Shown here: positions 26,005 through 35,211 of the stretch, in pieces
How the letters are laid out: the number at the start of each line of letters is the position of its first letter
How positions within the stretch are numbered: the stretch's first letter is position 1
NCBI RefSeq assembly: GCF_028716865.1
Contig: NZ_JAQUOY010000008.1
Span: 1 to 64,000, forward strand
DNA length: 64,000 nucleotides
Direction: 5' to 3'
Origin: Candidatus Methylomirabilis sp.
GTDB taxonomy: Bacteria; Methylomirabilota; Methylomirabilia; Methylomirabilales; Methylomirabilaceae
Program-made: the position numbers and the translations under genes
The notes under the pieces: generated by a model
Seen by the model: only the letters and a program-made list of their open reading frames with translations
The model's database searches: none
What the model was told of the DNA's origin: nothing

Positions 26005-27258
26005 GTGGAACAGTTCCTTTATGAACCGGTTGTGGAGAGGCTGCAAGAGATCCGGAAGGCCGACATCCTGATCGGGATTCCGAGCTACAACAACGCCGGC
26101 ACGATCGGGGATGTGGTCAAGACAATCGCCTCCGGACTCACCATATACTTCCCCAAAGCTCGATCCGTCATCGTCAACTCCGATGGGGGCTCTCAGGATG
26201 GGACCTCGCAGGCTGTTGAGGCCGCTCTTGAAGACCCCTCCCTCCTTCTCGTTCAGCATCCCGTGCCTCCCATCCACAAGATCATCACCCCGTACCATGG
26301 CATTCCCGGAAAGGGGAGTGCCTTTCGAACGATCTTTAAGATTGCCGAAACGCTTCAGGTGCAGGCCTGTGCGGTTGTCGACTCAGACCTTCGTTCCATC
26401 TCGCCCGAGTGGGTGGAGCGGTTGATCCGACCCGTCTACGAGGGGGGATTCGATTATGTGGCGCCGCTGTACCATCGCCATAAGTACGATGGGACCATTA
26501 CCAACAGCATCGTCTACCCCCTCACTAGGGCCCTGTATGCCCAACAGATTCGACAACCTATCGGTGGCGATTTTGGCTTTTCAGGGAAGCTGGCCGCCCT
26601 GTATCTCACCAAGCAGGTATGGGGGACCGATGTGGCCCGCTTCGGGATCGATATCTGGATGACGGTCACCGCGGCGGCTGAGAAATATCGGATCTGTCAG
26701 GCGTTCCTTGGGGCCAAAGTTCACGAGCACAAGGACCCCGGGCTGCATCTCTCCGGGATGCTAGTGCAGGTGGTGGGTTCGCTCTTCAGCCTCATGGAGG
26801 AGTATCAGAGCGTATGGCAAGCCACGCAAGAGTCGAGTCCTGTTCCCATCTTCGGACCGTTACGCGAGGTGGAGGTTGAGCACGTCTCGGTGAACGTCGA
26901 ACGGATGGTGAACGCCTTTAAGCAGGGAGTTCGCGATCTGCTACCCATCTGGGAGATCATTCTGGCACCCGAGACTTTGACCGAACTGCTGCTCATTGCT
27001 CCATTGGAGACGGAGGAGTTCCGATTTCCGATGGATGTCTGGGTCTCTGTGGTTTATGATTTCGCTCTCGCCTACCACCATCGGGCCCTGCACCTGGAGC
27101 ATCTACTCAAGGCCCTGACCCCGCTCTACCTCGGCAGGACCGCCTCCTTTGTCCTGGAGACGCGAGAGAGCGGCCATCAGCAGGTCGAAGGGGTCATCGA
27201 GACGATGGCTGAACAGTTTGAGGCAATGAAGCCGTACCTGGTGGCGCGTTGGAGGTGA
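26005..27258 (+). CDS. Second glycosyltransferase of the glycerate-osmolyte cluster (GT2-like)
   Basis: 417 residues, GT-A fold: ILIGIPSYNNAGTIGDVV, VVDSDLRSISPEW (DxD), PIGGDFGFSGKL, and KVHEHKDPGL with a conserved His. The C-terminal ~150 residues are helical. Start is GTG; the gap to the phosphatase is 5 bp. A plausible role is adding a second sugar to glucosyl-(phospho)glycerate, as in mannosylglucosylglycerate synthesis described in Petrotoga. It could equally be an alternative GpgS. The substrate is not decidable from sequence alone. Confidence 0.75.
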   Translation: MEQFLYEPVVERLQEIRKADILIGIPSYNNAGTIGDVVKTIASGLTIYFPKARSVIVNSDGGSQDGTSQAVEAALEDPSLLLVQHPVPPIHKIITPYHGIPGKGSAFRTIFKIAETLQVQACAVVDSDLRSISPEWVERLIRPVYEGGFDYVAPLYHRHKYDGTITNSIVYPLTRALYAQQIRQPIGGDFGFSGKLAALYLTKQVWGTDVARFGIDIWMTVTAAAEKYRICQAFLGAKVHEHKDPGLHLSGMLVQVVGSLFSLMEEYQSVWQATQESSPVPIFGPLREVEVEHVSVNVERMVNAFKQGVRDLLPIWEIILAPETLTELLLIAPLETEEFRFPMDVWVSVVYDFALAYHHRALHLEHLLKALTPLYLGRTASFVLETRESGHQQVEGVIETMAEQFEAMKPYLVARWR

Positions 27259-27262
27259 AACC

Positions 27263-27970
27263 ATGAATGAGCTGTGGCAAGAGGCTATGCTCGATGCCGT
27301 TCAAAACACCGGTAAACGGCTGACCCTCTTTCTACCAAACATCCTGGCTATGATGACCCTCGTCGTGATCGGCCTTGTGGCAGGGTGGATCGTGAAAAGC
27401 CTCCTCCACCGGATCCTGTTGGCCGTGAAGTTCGATCCGCTCTGTGAGCGATGGGGATTGAGCCAGTCCCTGACTAAGGCGGGGGTGAGGCGATCTTGCT
27501 CCTATCTCGTCGGCCGCCTGAGCTTCTGGGCCGTCTTCCTGGTCTTTACCTTCATGGGGATCGACGCCCTGAATCTCGCGGCGGCCACTCGCCTCACTAC
27601 AGGCGCCCTGGACTTCTTACCCCAACTACTGACCGCCCTTCTCCTCCTCTGGGCCGGATGGCTTTTGGCCATTTTTTTAGCTCAAGGGGCCCTTATTACG
27701 GCAGTTAATGCCCAGTGGCGGGGAGCACACCTCATCGCTACCCTGATTCGGTGGGGTGTCCTAATCTTCACGGCGGCGACGGTCCTCACCCAATTAGGAA
27801 TCGCCAAGGAGATGGTGGTGGCGGCATTCTCTATCGCCTTCGGTGGCGTGGTACTGGCCTTGGCGCTCGCCTTTGGCCTGGGCGGCAGGGACCTGGCCAG
27901 AGAGCTGCTTGAACGCCGCCTTCGCAACGAGAAGGATCAGGAGGAGAAGAATGAGATCTCCCATCTCTAA
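27263..27970 (+). CDS. Conserved TM-helix (MscS-related) membrane protein
   Basis: 235 residues with five predicted helices. It contains two copies of the 'conserved TM helix' repeat (NILAMMTLVVIGLVAGWIV; LPQLLTALLLLWAGWLLAI) and ends in FGGVVLALALAFGLGGRDLA, the pore-helix-like sequence of small MscS relatives. It lacks the beta vestibule of a full MscS. It starts 4 bp after the glycosyltransferase stop, so it is cotranscribed with the osmolyte genes. Probably a tension-responsive or regulatory membrane protein; transport activity is not shown. Confidence 0.82.
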   Translation: MNELWQEAMLDAVQNTGKRLTLFLPNILAMMTLVVIGLVAGWIVKSLLHRILLAVKFDPLCERWGLSQSLTKAGVRRSCSYLVGRLSFWAVFLVFTFMGIDALNLAAATRLTTGALDFLPQLLTALLLLWAGWLLAIFLAQGALITAVNAQWRGAHLIATLIRWGVLIFTAATVLTQLGIAKEMVVAAFSIAFGGVVLALALAFGLGGRDLARELLERRLRNEKDQEEKNEISHL

Positions 27971-27984
27971 TGAGGTAGAGAACC

Positions 27985-29754
27985 GTGGACTCTAAGTCTT
28001 CTTGGAAGCGCCCTGCTTGGGCTGACATCCGTGCACTGCTTGGGTCCACAGTGAACGTCCTGCGGACGGCTCTGGCCTATCTCCTTGGCGTGAGCGAGGA
28101 GAGAAAGCCGGAGATTTATCTTCGGCTGGCTCAGACAGCATCCCTAGCGGAGTTAAACTACTGGCTACAACTTGTGTTCTCTTGTGGTATCGCCACACTC
28201 GGGCTGGTCCTCAACAGTCCGGCAGTTGTCATTGGCGCAATGCTGGTTTCGCCCATGATGGGCCCTATCATGGCGACCGGTCTTTCGCTCGTGGTAGGTG
28301 ATGTGTACCTGGGTTTCAAGTCGCTAGTCAACATCTTCCTCAGCTCCTTCATGGCGGTCTGCATCTCCGCACTCTTGGTAGCGTTCCTACCGTTCACAGC
28401 GGTCACAGAAGAGATCGCCGCCAGGATTCAGCCGACAGTGCTCGATATGGCCGTCGCACTGTTGTGCGGGTTGGCTGGAGCCGTGGCCAGTTGTCTCAGC
28501 CGGACCCAAGTTGGAACTGCCGCACCTGGTGTTGCGATTGCGGTTGCGCTGATGCCGCCGCTGTGCGTGGTCGGATTCGGGGTTGGCATCGGGTTTGACT
28601 GGCCCATTGTGAAAGGCGGTGGACTGTTATTCCTCGCAAATCTGGTGGCTATTATTGTGACTTCGGCGCTCGTCTTTTTTACTGTTCGCATGGATACCGA
28701 TGAGGTGCAGGAGTGCGCTTTCCAATGGGAAGAGAGTCAAGCGACGCCGGACAGCAGGTTTGCTCATCTGGTGCAGTGGGTGCCTCTCTATCGGAGAGTG
28801 AGACGCGTCGGGTCTCTCCCTGGCCGGCTCACGATCATCCTGCTCTTCCTGATCCTGATCTTCATTCCGCTGAAACAAGCCTTGACCCGTGTGACGCGGG
28901 AGGTGACCATCCGCCAAGAGGTCAATAAACGCGTGAAGGCGTTTGCGCAGCGTGGGCGTTCGGCGATTGATGCGAAGGACACGATCATCAGCGAAGGTAA
29001 GATCATCGTTCTGTTGCGAATTTCGACCGCCGAGCTATATAGGCAAGCGGATCGGGAGCGCTTCGAGCGGGAGACATCGGCTGTCCTGGGGGCGCCGGTT
29101 GAGCTGGAGTTGACGCAAAATCTGGCCAGCATCGGCGAAGGCGATACGATCTCGCGGCTGCTGAAGCCCGGCGCGTCGGTGGCTCAGAGCAAATCTAAGA
29201 CACTCATGCAGCTTACGCTGGACCTGAGCCATCGCCTCCATCAGATGACAACCGTGCTGCCCTTCCCGCCCGAATCGGTTCTCGCGGAGATGCGAACGGT
29301 CGTTTCTGACCGCACGGGGCGTCTAGGCATGGAGGTAATCTATTTGGGGGAGCGGGATCTTGCTCCGGACACGCAGGCAGTTATTAACCAAGTGATCGGA
29401 CGCGAGGCAGCCATCGCCGATCTCGATGTCTCCTATCGGCGCATTGCCGGAGGAGTGCGGTTTCGCATACCGTTTGGATTCGGGTCGGCCACTCCAGGGA
29501 GGAGGGCCACGGAAGCTATTGATCGTGCTGGTCGTGTGCTGGCCAAGTACCCCTCGCTCGCCGCGCATCTCGCCGGGAACGCCGAGTCGGACGAGTCGCA
29601 GCGAAACGGGAAACTGGCCGAACAACGCGCGATAGCGGTCCGCCTATCGCTCCTGGAGCGTTGGCACATCGACCCCAAACGCATCATCGTGGAGACAGGG
29701 AAGGAACCTCGGAGGGCTGTGACCATAGCTCTTTCTCAGTCTTTAAGCTCTTAA
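27985..29754 (+). CDS. DUF389 membrane protein with OmpA-like C-terminal region
   Basis: 589 residues. Residues ~50-240 form the DUF389 core (AVVIGAMLVSPMMGPIMA, IAVALMPPLCVVGFG). One more helix lies at ~275-295, then a ~290-residue periplasmic part. Its last ~90 residues (EAIDRAGRVLAKYP, EQRAIAVRLSLLERW, IDPKRIIVETGKEPRR) resemble an OmpA/MotB peptidoglycan-binding fold. Function of DUF389 is unknown. The combination suggests an inner-membrane protein contacting the cell wall, attractive for sensing turgor but unproven. GTG start with GAGGTAGAG upstream. Confidence 0.82.
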   Translation: MDSKSSWKRPAWADIRALLGSTVNVLRTALAYLLGVSEERKPEIYLRLAQTASLAELNYWLQLVFSCGIATLGLVLNSPAVVIGAMLVSPMMGPIMATGLSLVVGDVYLGFKSLVNIFLSSFMAVCISALLVAFLPFTAVTEEIAARIQPTVLDMAVALLCGLAGAVASCLSRTQVGTAAPGVAIAVALMPPLCVVGFGVGIGFDWPIVKGGGLLFLANLVAIIVTSALVFFTVRMDTDEVQECAFQWEESQATPDSRFAHLVQWVPLYRRVRRVGSLPGRLTIILLFLILIFIPLKQALTRVTREVTIRQEVNKRVKAFAQRGRSAIDAKDTIISEGKIIVLLRISTAELYRQADRERFERETSAVLGAPVELELTQNLASIGEGDTISRLLKPGASVAQSKSKTLMQLTLDLSHRLHQMTTVLPFPPESVLAEMRTVVSDRTGRLGMEVIYLGERDLAPDTQAVINQVIGREAAIADLDVSYRRIAGGVRFRIPFGFGSATPGRRATEAIDRAGRVLAKYPSLAAHLAGNAESDESQRNGKLAEQRAIAVRLSLLERWHIDPKRIIVETGKEPRRAVTIALSQSLSS

Positions 29755-29811
29755 TCTGCAATGAGTGAAGGGAGATCAGTACTGTCCACCCCTAAGCGAG
29801 GGGACTTAGAG

Positions 29812-31092
29812 ATGCGGAAGGCCGCTTCGACGGCGTTGGCTTTTTTTATTGTCATCGGGTTCGGGTGTACCCAGGAAAGGTCTCTGACAGAGAGAAAAAC
29901 TGAGCCCCGAATCGTGTTCGCCCATTTCAAGGTGCCCTCTCCTGAAACCCTTTCGGGGTTGATCGAGGCGTTTGAGCGGCAGAACCCTGGGGTCAAGGTC
30001 ATCGAGGAGATCCTCCCTGCCTCTACGGACCAGCAGCATCAGTTCTACGTGACAGCTCTCGAAGGCCGGTCCGCGGCCTTTGACGTATTCGCGCTGGACG
30101 TCATCTGGGTGCAGGAGTTCGCCAGAGCAGGGTGGCTCCTGGATCTGAGCCCGAGATTGGGGGGTGAGAGGTTAGCAGAGTTTCTGCCAGGCCCTGTTGA
30201 GGCTGCGACCTACAACGATCGCATCCATGCGGTCCCTTGGTTCGCGAACGCGGGCATCCTGTATTTTCGAAAGGACCTGCTGTCGAAGTACGGATTTGCG
30301 CCTCCACGGACCTTTAAAGAGCTGTCCCACCAAGCGGTGACCATCTTGGCAGGGGAACAAGATCCGGATCTCAAGGGTTTCGTCTGGCAGGGGAAGCAGT
30401 ATGAGGGGTTGATCTGTGTCGCCCTGGAGTTCATCCACGGAAATGGGGGTAGTGTTCTGGAGGGGCACCACTCGGCCCTTCGGGATAAGCAGGCTGTTGA
30501 GGCTCTCCAGTTGATGCATGACCTCATCGCTATCAACAAGGTGTCTCCCCCCCTTGTGACATCGGCGGATGAGGAGGCCACCCGTCACCTCTTCGGAGCC
30601 GGCCGGGCGATTTTCATGCGGAACTGGCCCTATGCCCTGGCACTGTATGAGCAGGAAGGCTCGAAGGTACGGGGCAAGGTCGGCATTGCCCCGCTCCCTT
30701 CCTTTGAGGGGTATCAAAGCGCTCCGACACTGGGGGGCTGGTTGCTCGGGGTCAACCGTTTCTCAACACGTCCGGACCTGGCCCGGAAACTCGTCGAGTT
30801 CCTGACCAGTCAGGCCGCTCAGAAGGCTCTGGCCATAAAGCTCGGGTTTCCACCGGCGCGCGATGCCCTCTATCACGATGCAGAGCTCAAAATGGCGAAC
30901 CCCTTTATCTCGCCTCTGTACGAGGCGATGCGCCGGGCCCGTCCAAGGCCCATCACTCCCTTCTACCTCATGATCTCTCAAGTCCTCCAACCGGAGCTGA
31001 GCGCGGCCATCATGGGGGTGAAACCGCCTGAGCGGGCCCTGGAGGACGCCTCCCGACTCATCGAGCACATCTTGAAGCTGGAGGTGCAATGA
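29812..31092 (+). CDS. Sugar ABC transporter, substrate-binding lipoprotein
   Basis: 426 residues, family 1 solute-binding protein (MalE/UgpB-like). Signal and lipobox MRKAASTALAFFIVIGFGC; ligand-site region FDVFALDVIWVQEFARAGWL, AVPWFANAGILYFRKDLL, and GGWLLGVNRFS. ATG 29812 is preferred over 29761 because it yields a proper lipoprotein signal, with GAGGGG upstream. Its stop overlaps the first permease. The likely ligand is a disaccharide such as trehalose, given the neighbours. Confidence 0.92.
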   Translation: MRKAASTALAFFIVIGFGCTQERSLTERKTEPRIVFAHFKVPSPETLSGLIEAFERQNPGVKVIEEILPASTDQQHQFYVTALEGRSAAFDVFALDVIWVQEFARAGWLLDLSPRLGGERLAEFLPGPVEAATYNDRIHAVPWFANAGILYFRKDLLSKYGFAPPRTFKELSHQAVTILAGEQDPDLKGFVWQGKQYEGLICVALEFIHGNGGSVLEGHHSALRDKQAVEALQLMHDLIAINKVSPPLVTSADEEATRHLFGAGRAIFMRNWPYALALYEQEGSKVRGKVGIAPLPSFEGYQSAPTLGGWLLGVNRFSTRPDLARKLVEFLTSQAAQKALAIKLGFPPARDALYHDAELKMANPFISPLYEAMRRARPRPITPFYLMISQVLQPELSAAIMGVKPPERALEDASRLIEHILKLEVQ

Positions 31093-31964
31093 GAAAGGAC
31101 GAGATCAGGCCGGCCTTGCTTATGATTCTGCCGGCCTGCCTGTTCATCGGGGCTCTGGCCATCTTCCCGATCCTTCACGCCTTCAGGATCAGTCTCGATC
31201 GGAGGATGCCTGTATTTGGTATCTCGTACTTCGTGGGTCTCGACAACTACCGCTTCCTCCTCCAAGACCCTCGCTTTTGGCAAAGCTTCTTGAATACCGC
31301 ATACTTCTCCCTGCTCTCCGTCTCCCTGGAGCTGGCTCTCGGCCTTCTCCTGGCCATACTCCTTCACGGGTCTTTTCGAGGACGGGGCCTCTTTAGGGCT
31401 GTCGTGCTCATCCCATGGGCTATCCCCACCGTGGTCTCGGCCAGGATGTGGGAATGGATCTTAAACCCCGACTTCGGCTTGCTGAATTACCTTCTGCAGC
31501 AGATAGGCCTGCTGTCCTCCCCGCTCAATTGGCTTGGGGATCGCGTCCTGGCCATGCATGCGCTCATCCTGGCCGACGTCTGGAAGACCAGCCCCTTCGT
31601 AGCCCTCATCCTGTTGACCGGCCTCCAGATGATCCCTGAGGAGTTGTATGAGGCGGCGAGAGTTGACGGCGCAGGCAGGTGGCAGATCTTCCGGCGGATT
31701 ACCTTTCCTCTTCTGTTGCCCTTTATCCTCATCGCCCTTCTCTTCAGAACGCTCGATGCCTTCCGGATCTTCGATCTGGTCTATGTGCTGACAGGAGGCG
31801 GACCGGCCAACACCACCGAGACGTTAAGCCTCTACGCCTATAAGCTCCTTTTCCAAACCCTTCAGTTCGGCTACGGCTCTGCGGTGGCCGTAGCGACCTT
31901 TCTCACCGTCCTGCTCATCAGCGCTGCGTACATCTCCCTCTTGAGAAGGCAGCATCATGGATAG
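31089..31964 (+). CDS. Sugar ABC transporter permease, MalF-like
   Basis: 291 residues, six helices, with the EAA loop EELYEAARVDGAGRWQIFRRI, of which EAARVDGAGRWQ is diagnostic. It forms the transmembrane channel with the next permease. Overlaps the binding-protein gene by 4 bp and the next gene by 8 bp. Confidence 0.93.
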   Translation: MRKDEIRPALLMILPACLFIGALAIFPILHAFRISLDRRMPVFGISYFVGLDNYRFLLQDPRFWQSFLNTAYFSLLSVSLELALGLLLAILLHGSFRGRGLFRAVVLIPWAIPTVVSARMWEWILNPDFGLLNYLLQQIGLLSSPLNWLGDRVLAMHALILADVWKTSPFVALILLTGLQMIPEELYEAARVDGAGRWQIFRRITFPLLLPFILIALLFRTLDAFRIFDLVYVLTGGGPANTTETLSLYAYKLLFQTLQFGYGSAVAVATFLTVLLISAAYISLLRRQHHG

Positions 31965-32793
31965 CCGGACAAGGCGGGTCGCAAGACGGTCGATCTTTTG
32001 GGCGCTCTTAACAGGGATGGCTACCTTCTGTCTCTTGCCCTTCCTGTGGCAACTGCTCACATCGCTCAAGCCCACTTCCGAGATCAGTACGCTGCCGCCG
32101 CTCTTACCGACAAGGCCGGTCTTCGACCATTACCTCGCGGTCTTTCAAGACCGTCCATTCGGTCGATTTATCCTGAACAGCGTGATTGTCGCCTCCCTGA
32201 CCACCGTGTCCTGCCTCTCCATCGGCTCCCTTGCAGCATTCGCCATTGCCAAGCTTCAGTTCCGAGGCAGGAACCTCCTGCTCTTCCTGGCCCTCTCCAT
32301 CTCCATGTTCCCTCCCATTGCCGCGGTGAGTCCGCTCTATCTGATCATCCGAATCCTGGGATGGCGGGATACCTACGCCGGGCTTGTTGTCCCCTATACC
32401 ACCTTTGCCCTCCCCCTGGCCATCTGGATCCTATGGAGCGTCTTCAGGGAGATCCCGGACGAGTTGTACCTGGCGGCTCTGGTAGACGGCTGTACACCGT
32501 TTCAGGTCTTCGTTCGGATCTTCCTCCCCCTCGCCGCGCCGGGGATCGGGGCCGCCGCCATACTAGTCTTTATCTTTGCCTGGAATGAATTCCTCTATGC
32601 GCTGACCTTCACCTCAAGTGAGGCGATGCGGACGATCCCTGTGGCCATCGCCCTCTTTCCGGGTCTCCACGAGGTTCCCTGGGGAGAGATGGCGGCCGCC
32701 ACGATCGTCGTCACCACGCCGTTGGTCCTCCTCGTCCTCTTCTTCCAACGCCGTATCGTCTCCGGTCTCACGGCCGGTTCAGTGAAGGGGTAG
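31957..32793 (+). CDS. Sugar ABC transporter permease, MalG-like
   Basis: 278 residues, six helices; EAA loop DELYLAALVDGCTPFQVFVR with the conserved Ala-Asp-Gly core. Second half of the membrane channel. Hydrophobic LLPFLWQLLTSLKP at the N-terminus and FAWNEFLYALTFTS near the C-terminus are family features. Confidence 0.93.
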   Translation: MDSRTRRVARRSIFWALLTGMATFCLLPFLWQLLTSLKPTSEISTLPPLLPTRPVFDHYLAVFQDRPFGRFILNSVIVASLTTVSCLSIGSLAAFAIAKLQFRGRNLLLFLALSISMFPPIAAVSPLYLIIRILGWRDTYAGLVVPYTTFALPLAIWILWSVFREIPDELYLAALVDGCTPFQVFVRIFLPLAAPGIGAAAILVFIFAWNEFLYALTFTSSEAMRTIPVAIALFPGLHEVPWGEMAAATIVVTTPLVLLVLFFQRRIVSGLTAGSVKG

Positions 32794-32831
32794 AGTTGAG
32801 AAACAGACTCACAGTATCGGGTGAGTAAGGT

Positions 32832-33863
32832 ATGGCAACGGTTGAAATTAAAGGGATCACTAAACAGTTCGGAACCATTCGGGCTGTGGACGGCGTGGAC
32901 CTGCTCGTCAATGACGGGGAATTCTTCGTCCTCCTGGGGCCATCGGGGTGCGGAAAGTCCACTCTTCTTCGGATCGTCGCCGGCATAGAGCAACCCACGT
33001 GTGGAGAGGTGCGGATAGGAGGACGGGTGGTGAACGATCTTCCGCCGCAGGCAAGGCAGGTGGCCATGGTCTTCCAGAGCTATGCCCTTTACCCCCATAT
33101 GACGGTCTTCAAAAACATCGCCTTTCCCCTCGAGGTCCAGGGAATTGGGCGGGAGGCTATCGGGCAGAAAGCGAAGAAGGCAGCCGCGATGTTCGGGATC
33201 GAGCACCTGCTCGATCGGAAGCCCCGCGAACTGTCAGGGGGCGAGCGGCAACGGGTAGCCCTGGCCAGGGCATTAGTTCGAGAGCCGGCGGTGTTCCTTC
33301 TCGATGAGCCCCTCTCCAACCTTGACGCAAAACTTCGAACCGCAGCCCGAGAGGAGCTCTTGCAGTTGCAACGGCGGATCGGGACCACTACCCTCTATGT
33401 TACCCATGACCAGATGGAAGCCATGGGGCTTGCAGACCGGATTGCGGTGATGCATGCAGGGAGGGTCAGGCAGCTTGGAACGCCTCAGGAGATCTACGAT
33501 GAGCCGGCTGATACCTTTGTGGCCGGCTTCCTGGGATCACCTCCCATGAACCTGGTTGCGCATGGGGATACTATCATCGGCCTCCGCCCCGAGCACCTGC
33601 TTCCGAAGGGGGTCTATAGAGGAGAAGGCAAGCCGGTGTCCTTTCAGCTCAACGTCACGCGAGTGGAGTATCTGGGGGCAGATCGAATCATCTATGGCTG
33701 CTTAGAGGAGAAGTTTGGGAATGCCCATGTACTGGTCAGGCTTCCCTCGGATATTACGATTTCCTGCCTACAAGGCCGAAGGTACGAATTCGCCATCGAG
33801 GAGAGCGCGATCAAGTTTTTCGATCGAGCGACTGAGTTCAGAATCGGGCCAAGGCCTCTCTAG
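32832..33863 (+). CDS. Sugar ABC transporter ATPase, MalK/UgpC-like
   Basis: 343 residues. Walker A LGPSGCGKST, Q-loop VFQSYALYPHMTV, signature LSGGERQRVALARAL, Walker B VFLLDEPLSNLD, switch His in VTHDQMEAM, then a C-terminal TOBE/OB region. It energises the importer encoded upstream; members of this family often serve several sugar transporters. A degraded copy of its last ~100 bp lies at 34998-35120. Confidence 0.93.
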   Translation: MATVEIKGITKQFGTIRAVDGVDLLVNDGEFFVLLGPSGCGKSTLLRIVAGIEQPTCGEVRIGGRVVNDLPPQARQVAMVFQSYALYPHMTVFKNIAFPLEVQGIGREAIGQKAKKAAAMFGIEHLLDRKPRELSGGERQRVALARALVREPAVFLLDEPLSNLDAKLRTAAREELLQLQRRIGTTTLYVTHDQMEAMGLADRIAVMHAGRVRQLGTPQEIYDEPADTFVAGFLGSPPMNLVAHGDTIIGLRPEHLLPKGVYRGEGKPVSFQLNVTRVEYLGADRIIYGCLEEKFGNAHVLVRLPSDITISCLQGRRYEFAIEESAIKFFDRATEFRIGPRPL

Positions 33864-33957
33864 GAGTGCTTCATGTCCGGCGGTATGCCGATACCGGGTA
33901 ACAACCCCAAGATCAGCGGAGGCGGTTTGTACATTTTCCTTAAACAGGAGGCGACAA

Positions 33958-34707
33958 ATGAAGCTCACGGTTCTCATGGCAATCATGATTCCAGTATTCA
34001 CCTTTGCTCTCCAGAACGCTGCCGCAACGCCGCCGGCTCAAGACGACGTGGAGATGGTGGCCGTCCCGGCAGGCGAGTTCATCATGGGCTCCGATGATCC
34101 AGAGGCCGATGACAATGAGAAACCGGCCACGAAGGTTTACGTCAGACCCTTTTCGATTGACAAGTTCGAGGCGACGAACGCTCGCTACCTCCGGTGCATC
34201 GAGGCGGGAGCCTGCACCCGTCCTATCCCGCTGGGATATGACGCGACCACCAGGGCCAACCTGCCGGTGACGGTCGTGAGTTGGCAGCAGGCGGTGGCGT
34301 ACTGCCGATGGGTCGGCAAGCGCCTGCCGACTGAAGCGGAGTGGGAAAGGGCTGCTCGCGGCACTGATGGCCGACGTTATCCATGGGGTAATACCTTCGA
34401 GGCTGAACGGGCCAACGTCGGATACTCGGTCGGGTCCGCCACCCCTGTGGGGAGCTACCCAAAAGGGGCCTCCCCTTACGGGGTGATGGACATGGCCGGC
34501 AATGTCTGGGAGTGGACGTCGTCGCTGTACAAGCCCTACCCCTACGATCCACACGACGGTCGAGAGGATCCAAACGCCAGAGGTAGTCGAGTCGAGCGCG
34601 GCGGGGGGTGGTACACTCCCGAGTGGCATGCGCGGACGACCCGGCGGACCGCTGCCGGCCATGTCTATCGCCGCTTCAGCGACCTTGGGTTCCGCTGCGC
34701 CAAGTAA
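33958..34707 (+). CDS. SUMF1/FGE-type (sulfatase-modifying factor) exported protein
   Basis: 249 residues. Signal peptide (first ~24 residues), then a full formylglycine-generating-enzyme fold: MVAVPAGEFIMGSDD, WQQAVAYCRWVGKRLPTEAEW, GVMDMAGNVWEWT, SRVERGGGWY and DLGFRCAK. No sulfatase lies nearby and I do not see the paired catalytic cysteines of true FGE, so a structural or C-type-lectin-like ligand-binding role is more probable. ATG 33958 follows ACAGGAGGCG. An unusual neighbour for a sugar transporter. Confidence 0.85.
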   Translation: MKLTVLMAIMIPVFTFALQNAAATPPAQDDVEMVAVPAGEFIMGSDDPEADDNEKPATKVYVRPFSIDKFEATNARYLRCIEAGACTRPIPLGYDATTRANLPVTVVSWQQAVAYCRWVGKRLPTEAEWERAARGTDGRRYPWGNTFEAERANVGYSVGSATPVGSYPKGASPYGVMDMAGNVWEWTSSLYKPYPYDPHDGREDPNARGSRVERGGGWYTPEWHARTTRRTAAGHVYRRFSDLGFRCAK

Positions 34708-34938
34708 CGCGGTCTACTGGAGCTCATCATGCCATCTCGGATGATTGATCAGTTGCCGGATGACTGTGACTCAGCGACCTCTATGGGTACCTTGCAAGCT
34801 TTTCCGAGCCGATGGCATACCTATATGGGCTCCAGCGTTACGGGTGGGTAGTCCATTTTCGCACGGTCGCTATGGAGGGACCGTCTGCCCGTCGATACCG
34901 CTACGATAGGGAAGGCCGACATTGAGGTGAATATCTTG
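34708..34938. other. Gap without recognisable gene
   Basis: About 230 bp after the SUMF1-type gene. No coding frame that resembles a protein family and no clear terminator. It leads into the duplicated gene fragments described next. Confidence 0.3.
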
Positions 34939-34992
34939 AGGCAGCGTATCTTCGCGCGAATGAATTGATCGGTACGAGAGGATAGGCACATC
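34939..34992 (+). repeat. Degenerate copy of the otsA leader
   Basis: GCAGCGTATCTTCG, GCGAATGAATTGATCGG and GAGAGGATAGGCACAT here match, in the same order and spacing, the bases just before the otsA start (17421-17473: GCAGCATACCTTCG, CGAATGAACTGATCGG, GAGAGGAAGGGCACAT). The gene that should follow is missing; the sequence jumps straight into a copy of the ABC ATPase 3' end. Confidence 0.65.
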
Positions 34993-34997
34993 CGAGG

Positions 34998-35120
34998 ACA
35001 CGAATTCGCCATCGAGGAACACGCGATGAGGTTTTCGACCGAGCGACTACGCTGAGGATCGGCATAAGACCCCTCTAGCAGGGCTGTGTGTGCGGCAGGA
35101 TGTTTCTACCAGGCAATAAC
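34998..35120 (+). pseudogene. Degraded copy of the 3' end of the ABC ATPase gene
   Basis: CGAATTCGCCATCGAGGA, GCGATGAGGTTTTCGACCGA and CCCCTCTAGCAG correspond in order to 33784-33870 of the intact ATPase gene, and the similarity runs on past its stop (TGCGGCAGGATG... ACCAGGCAATAAC versus 33880-33905). Frames are broken. It indicates a past second copy of the ATPase gene or of the whole segment. Confidence 0.7.
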
Positions 35121-35211
35121 CTTACTGCGATCCGATGTGCGAGTGAGCGTACTGGGGATTTTCACTGGTCATCGCACTAATGTCTATGGTATAAGATCGG
35201 CGATGAATATG

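Noticed and set aside
33958-34707. True formylglycine-generating enzyme for a sulfatase
   Set aside because: No sulfatase nearby and the copper-binding cysteine pair of genuine FGE is not evident.
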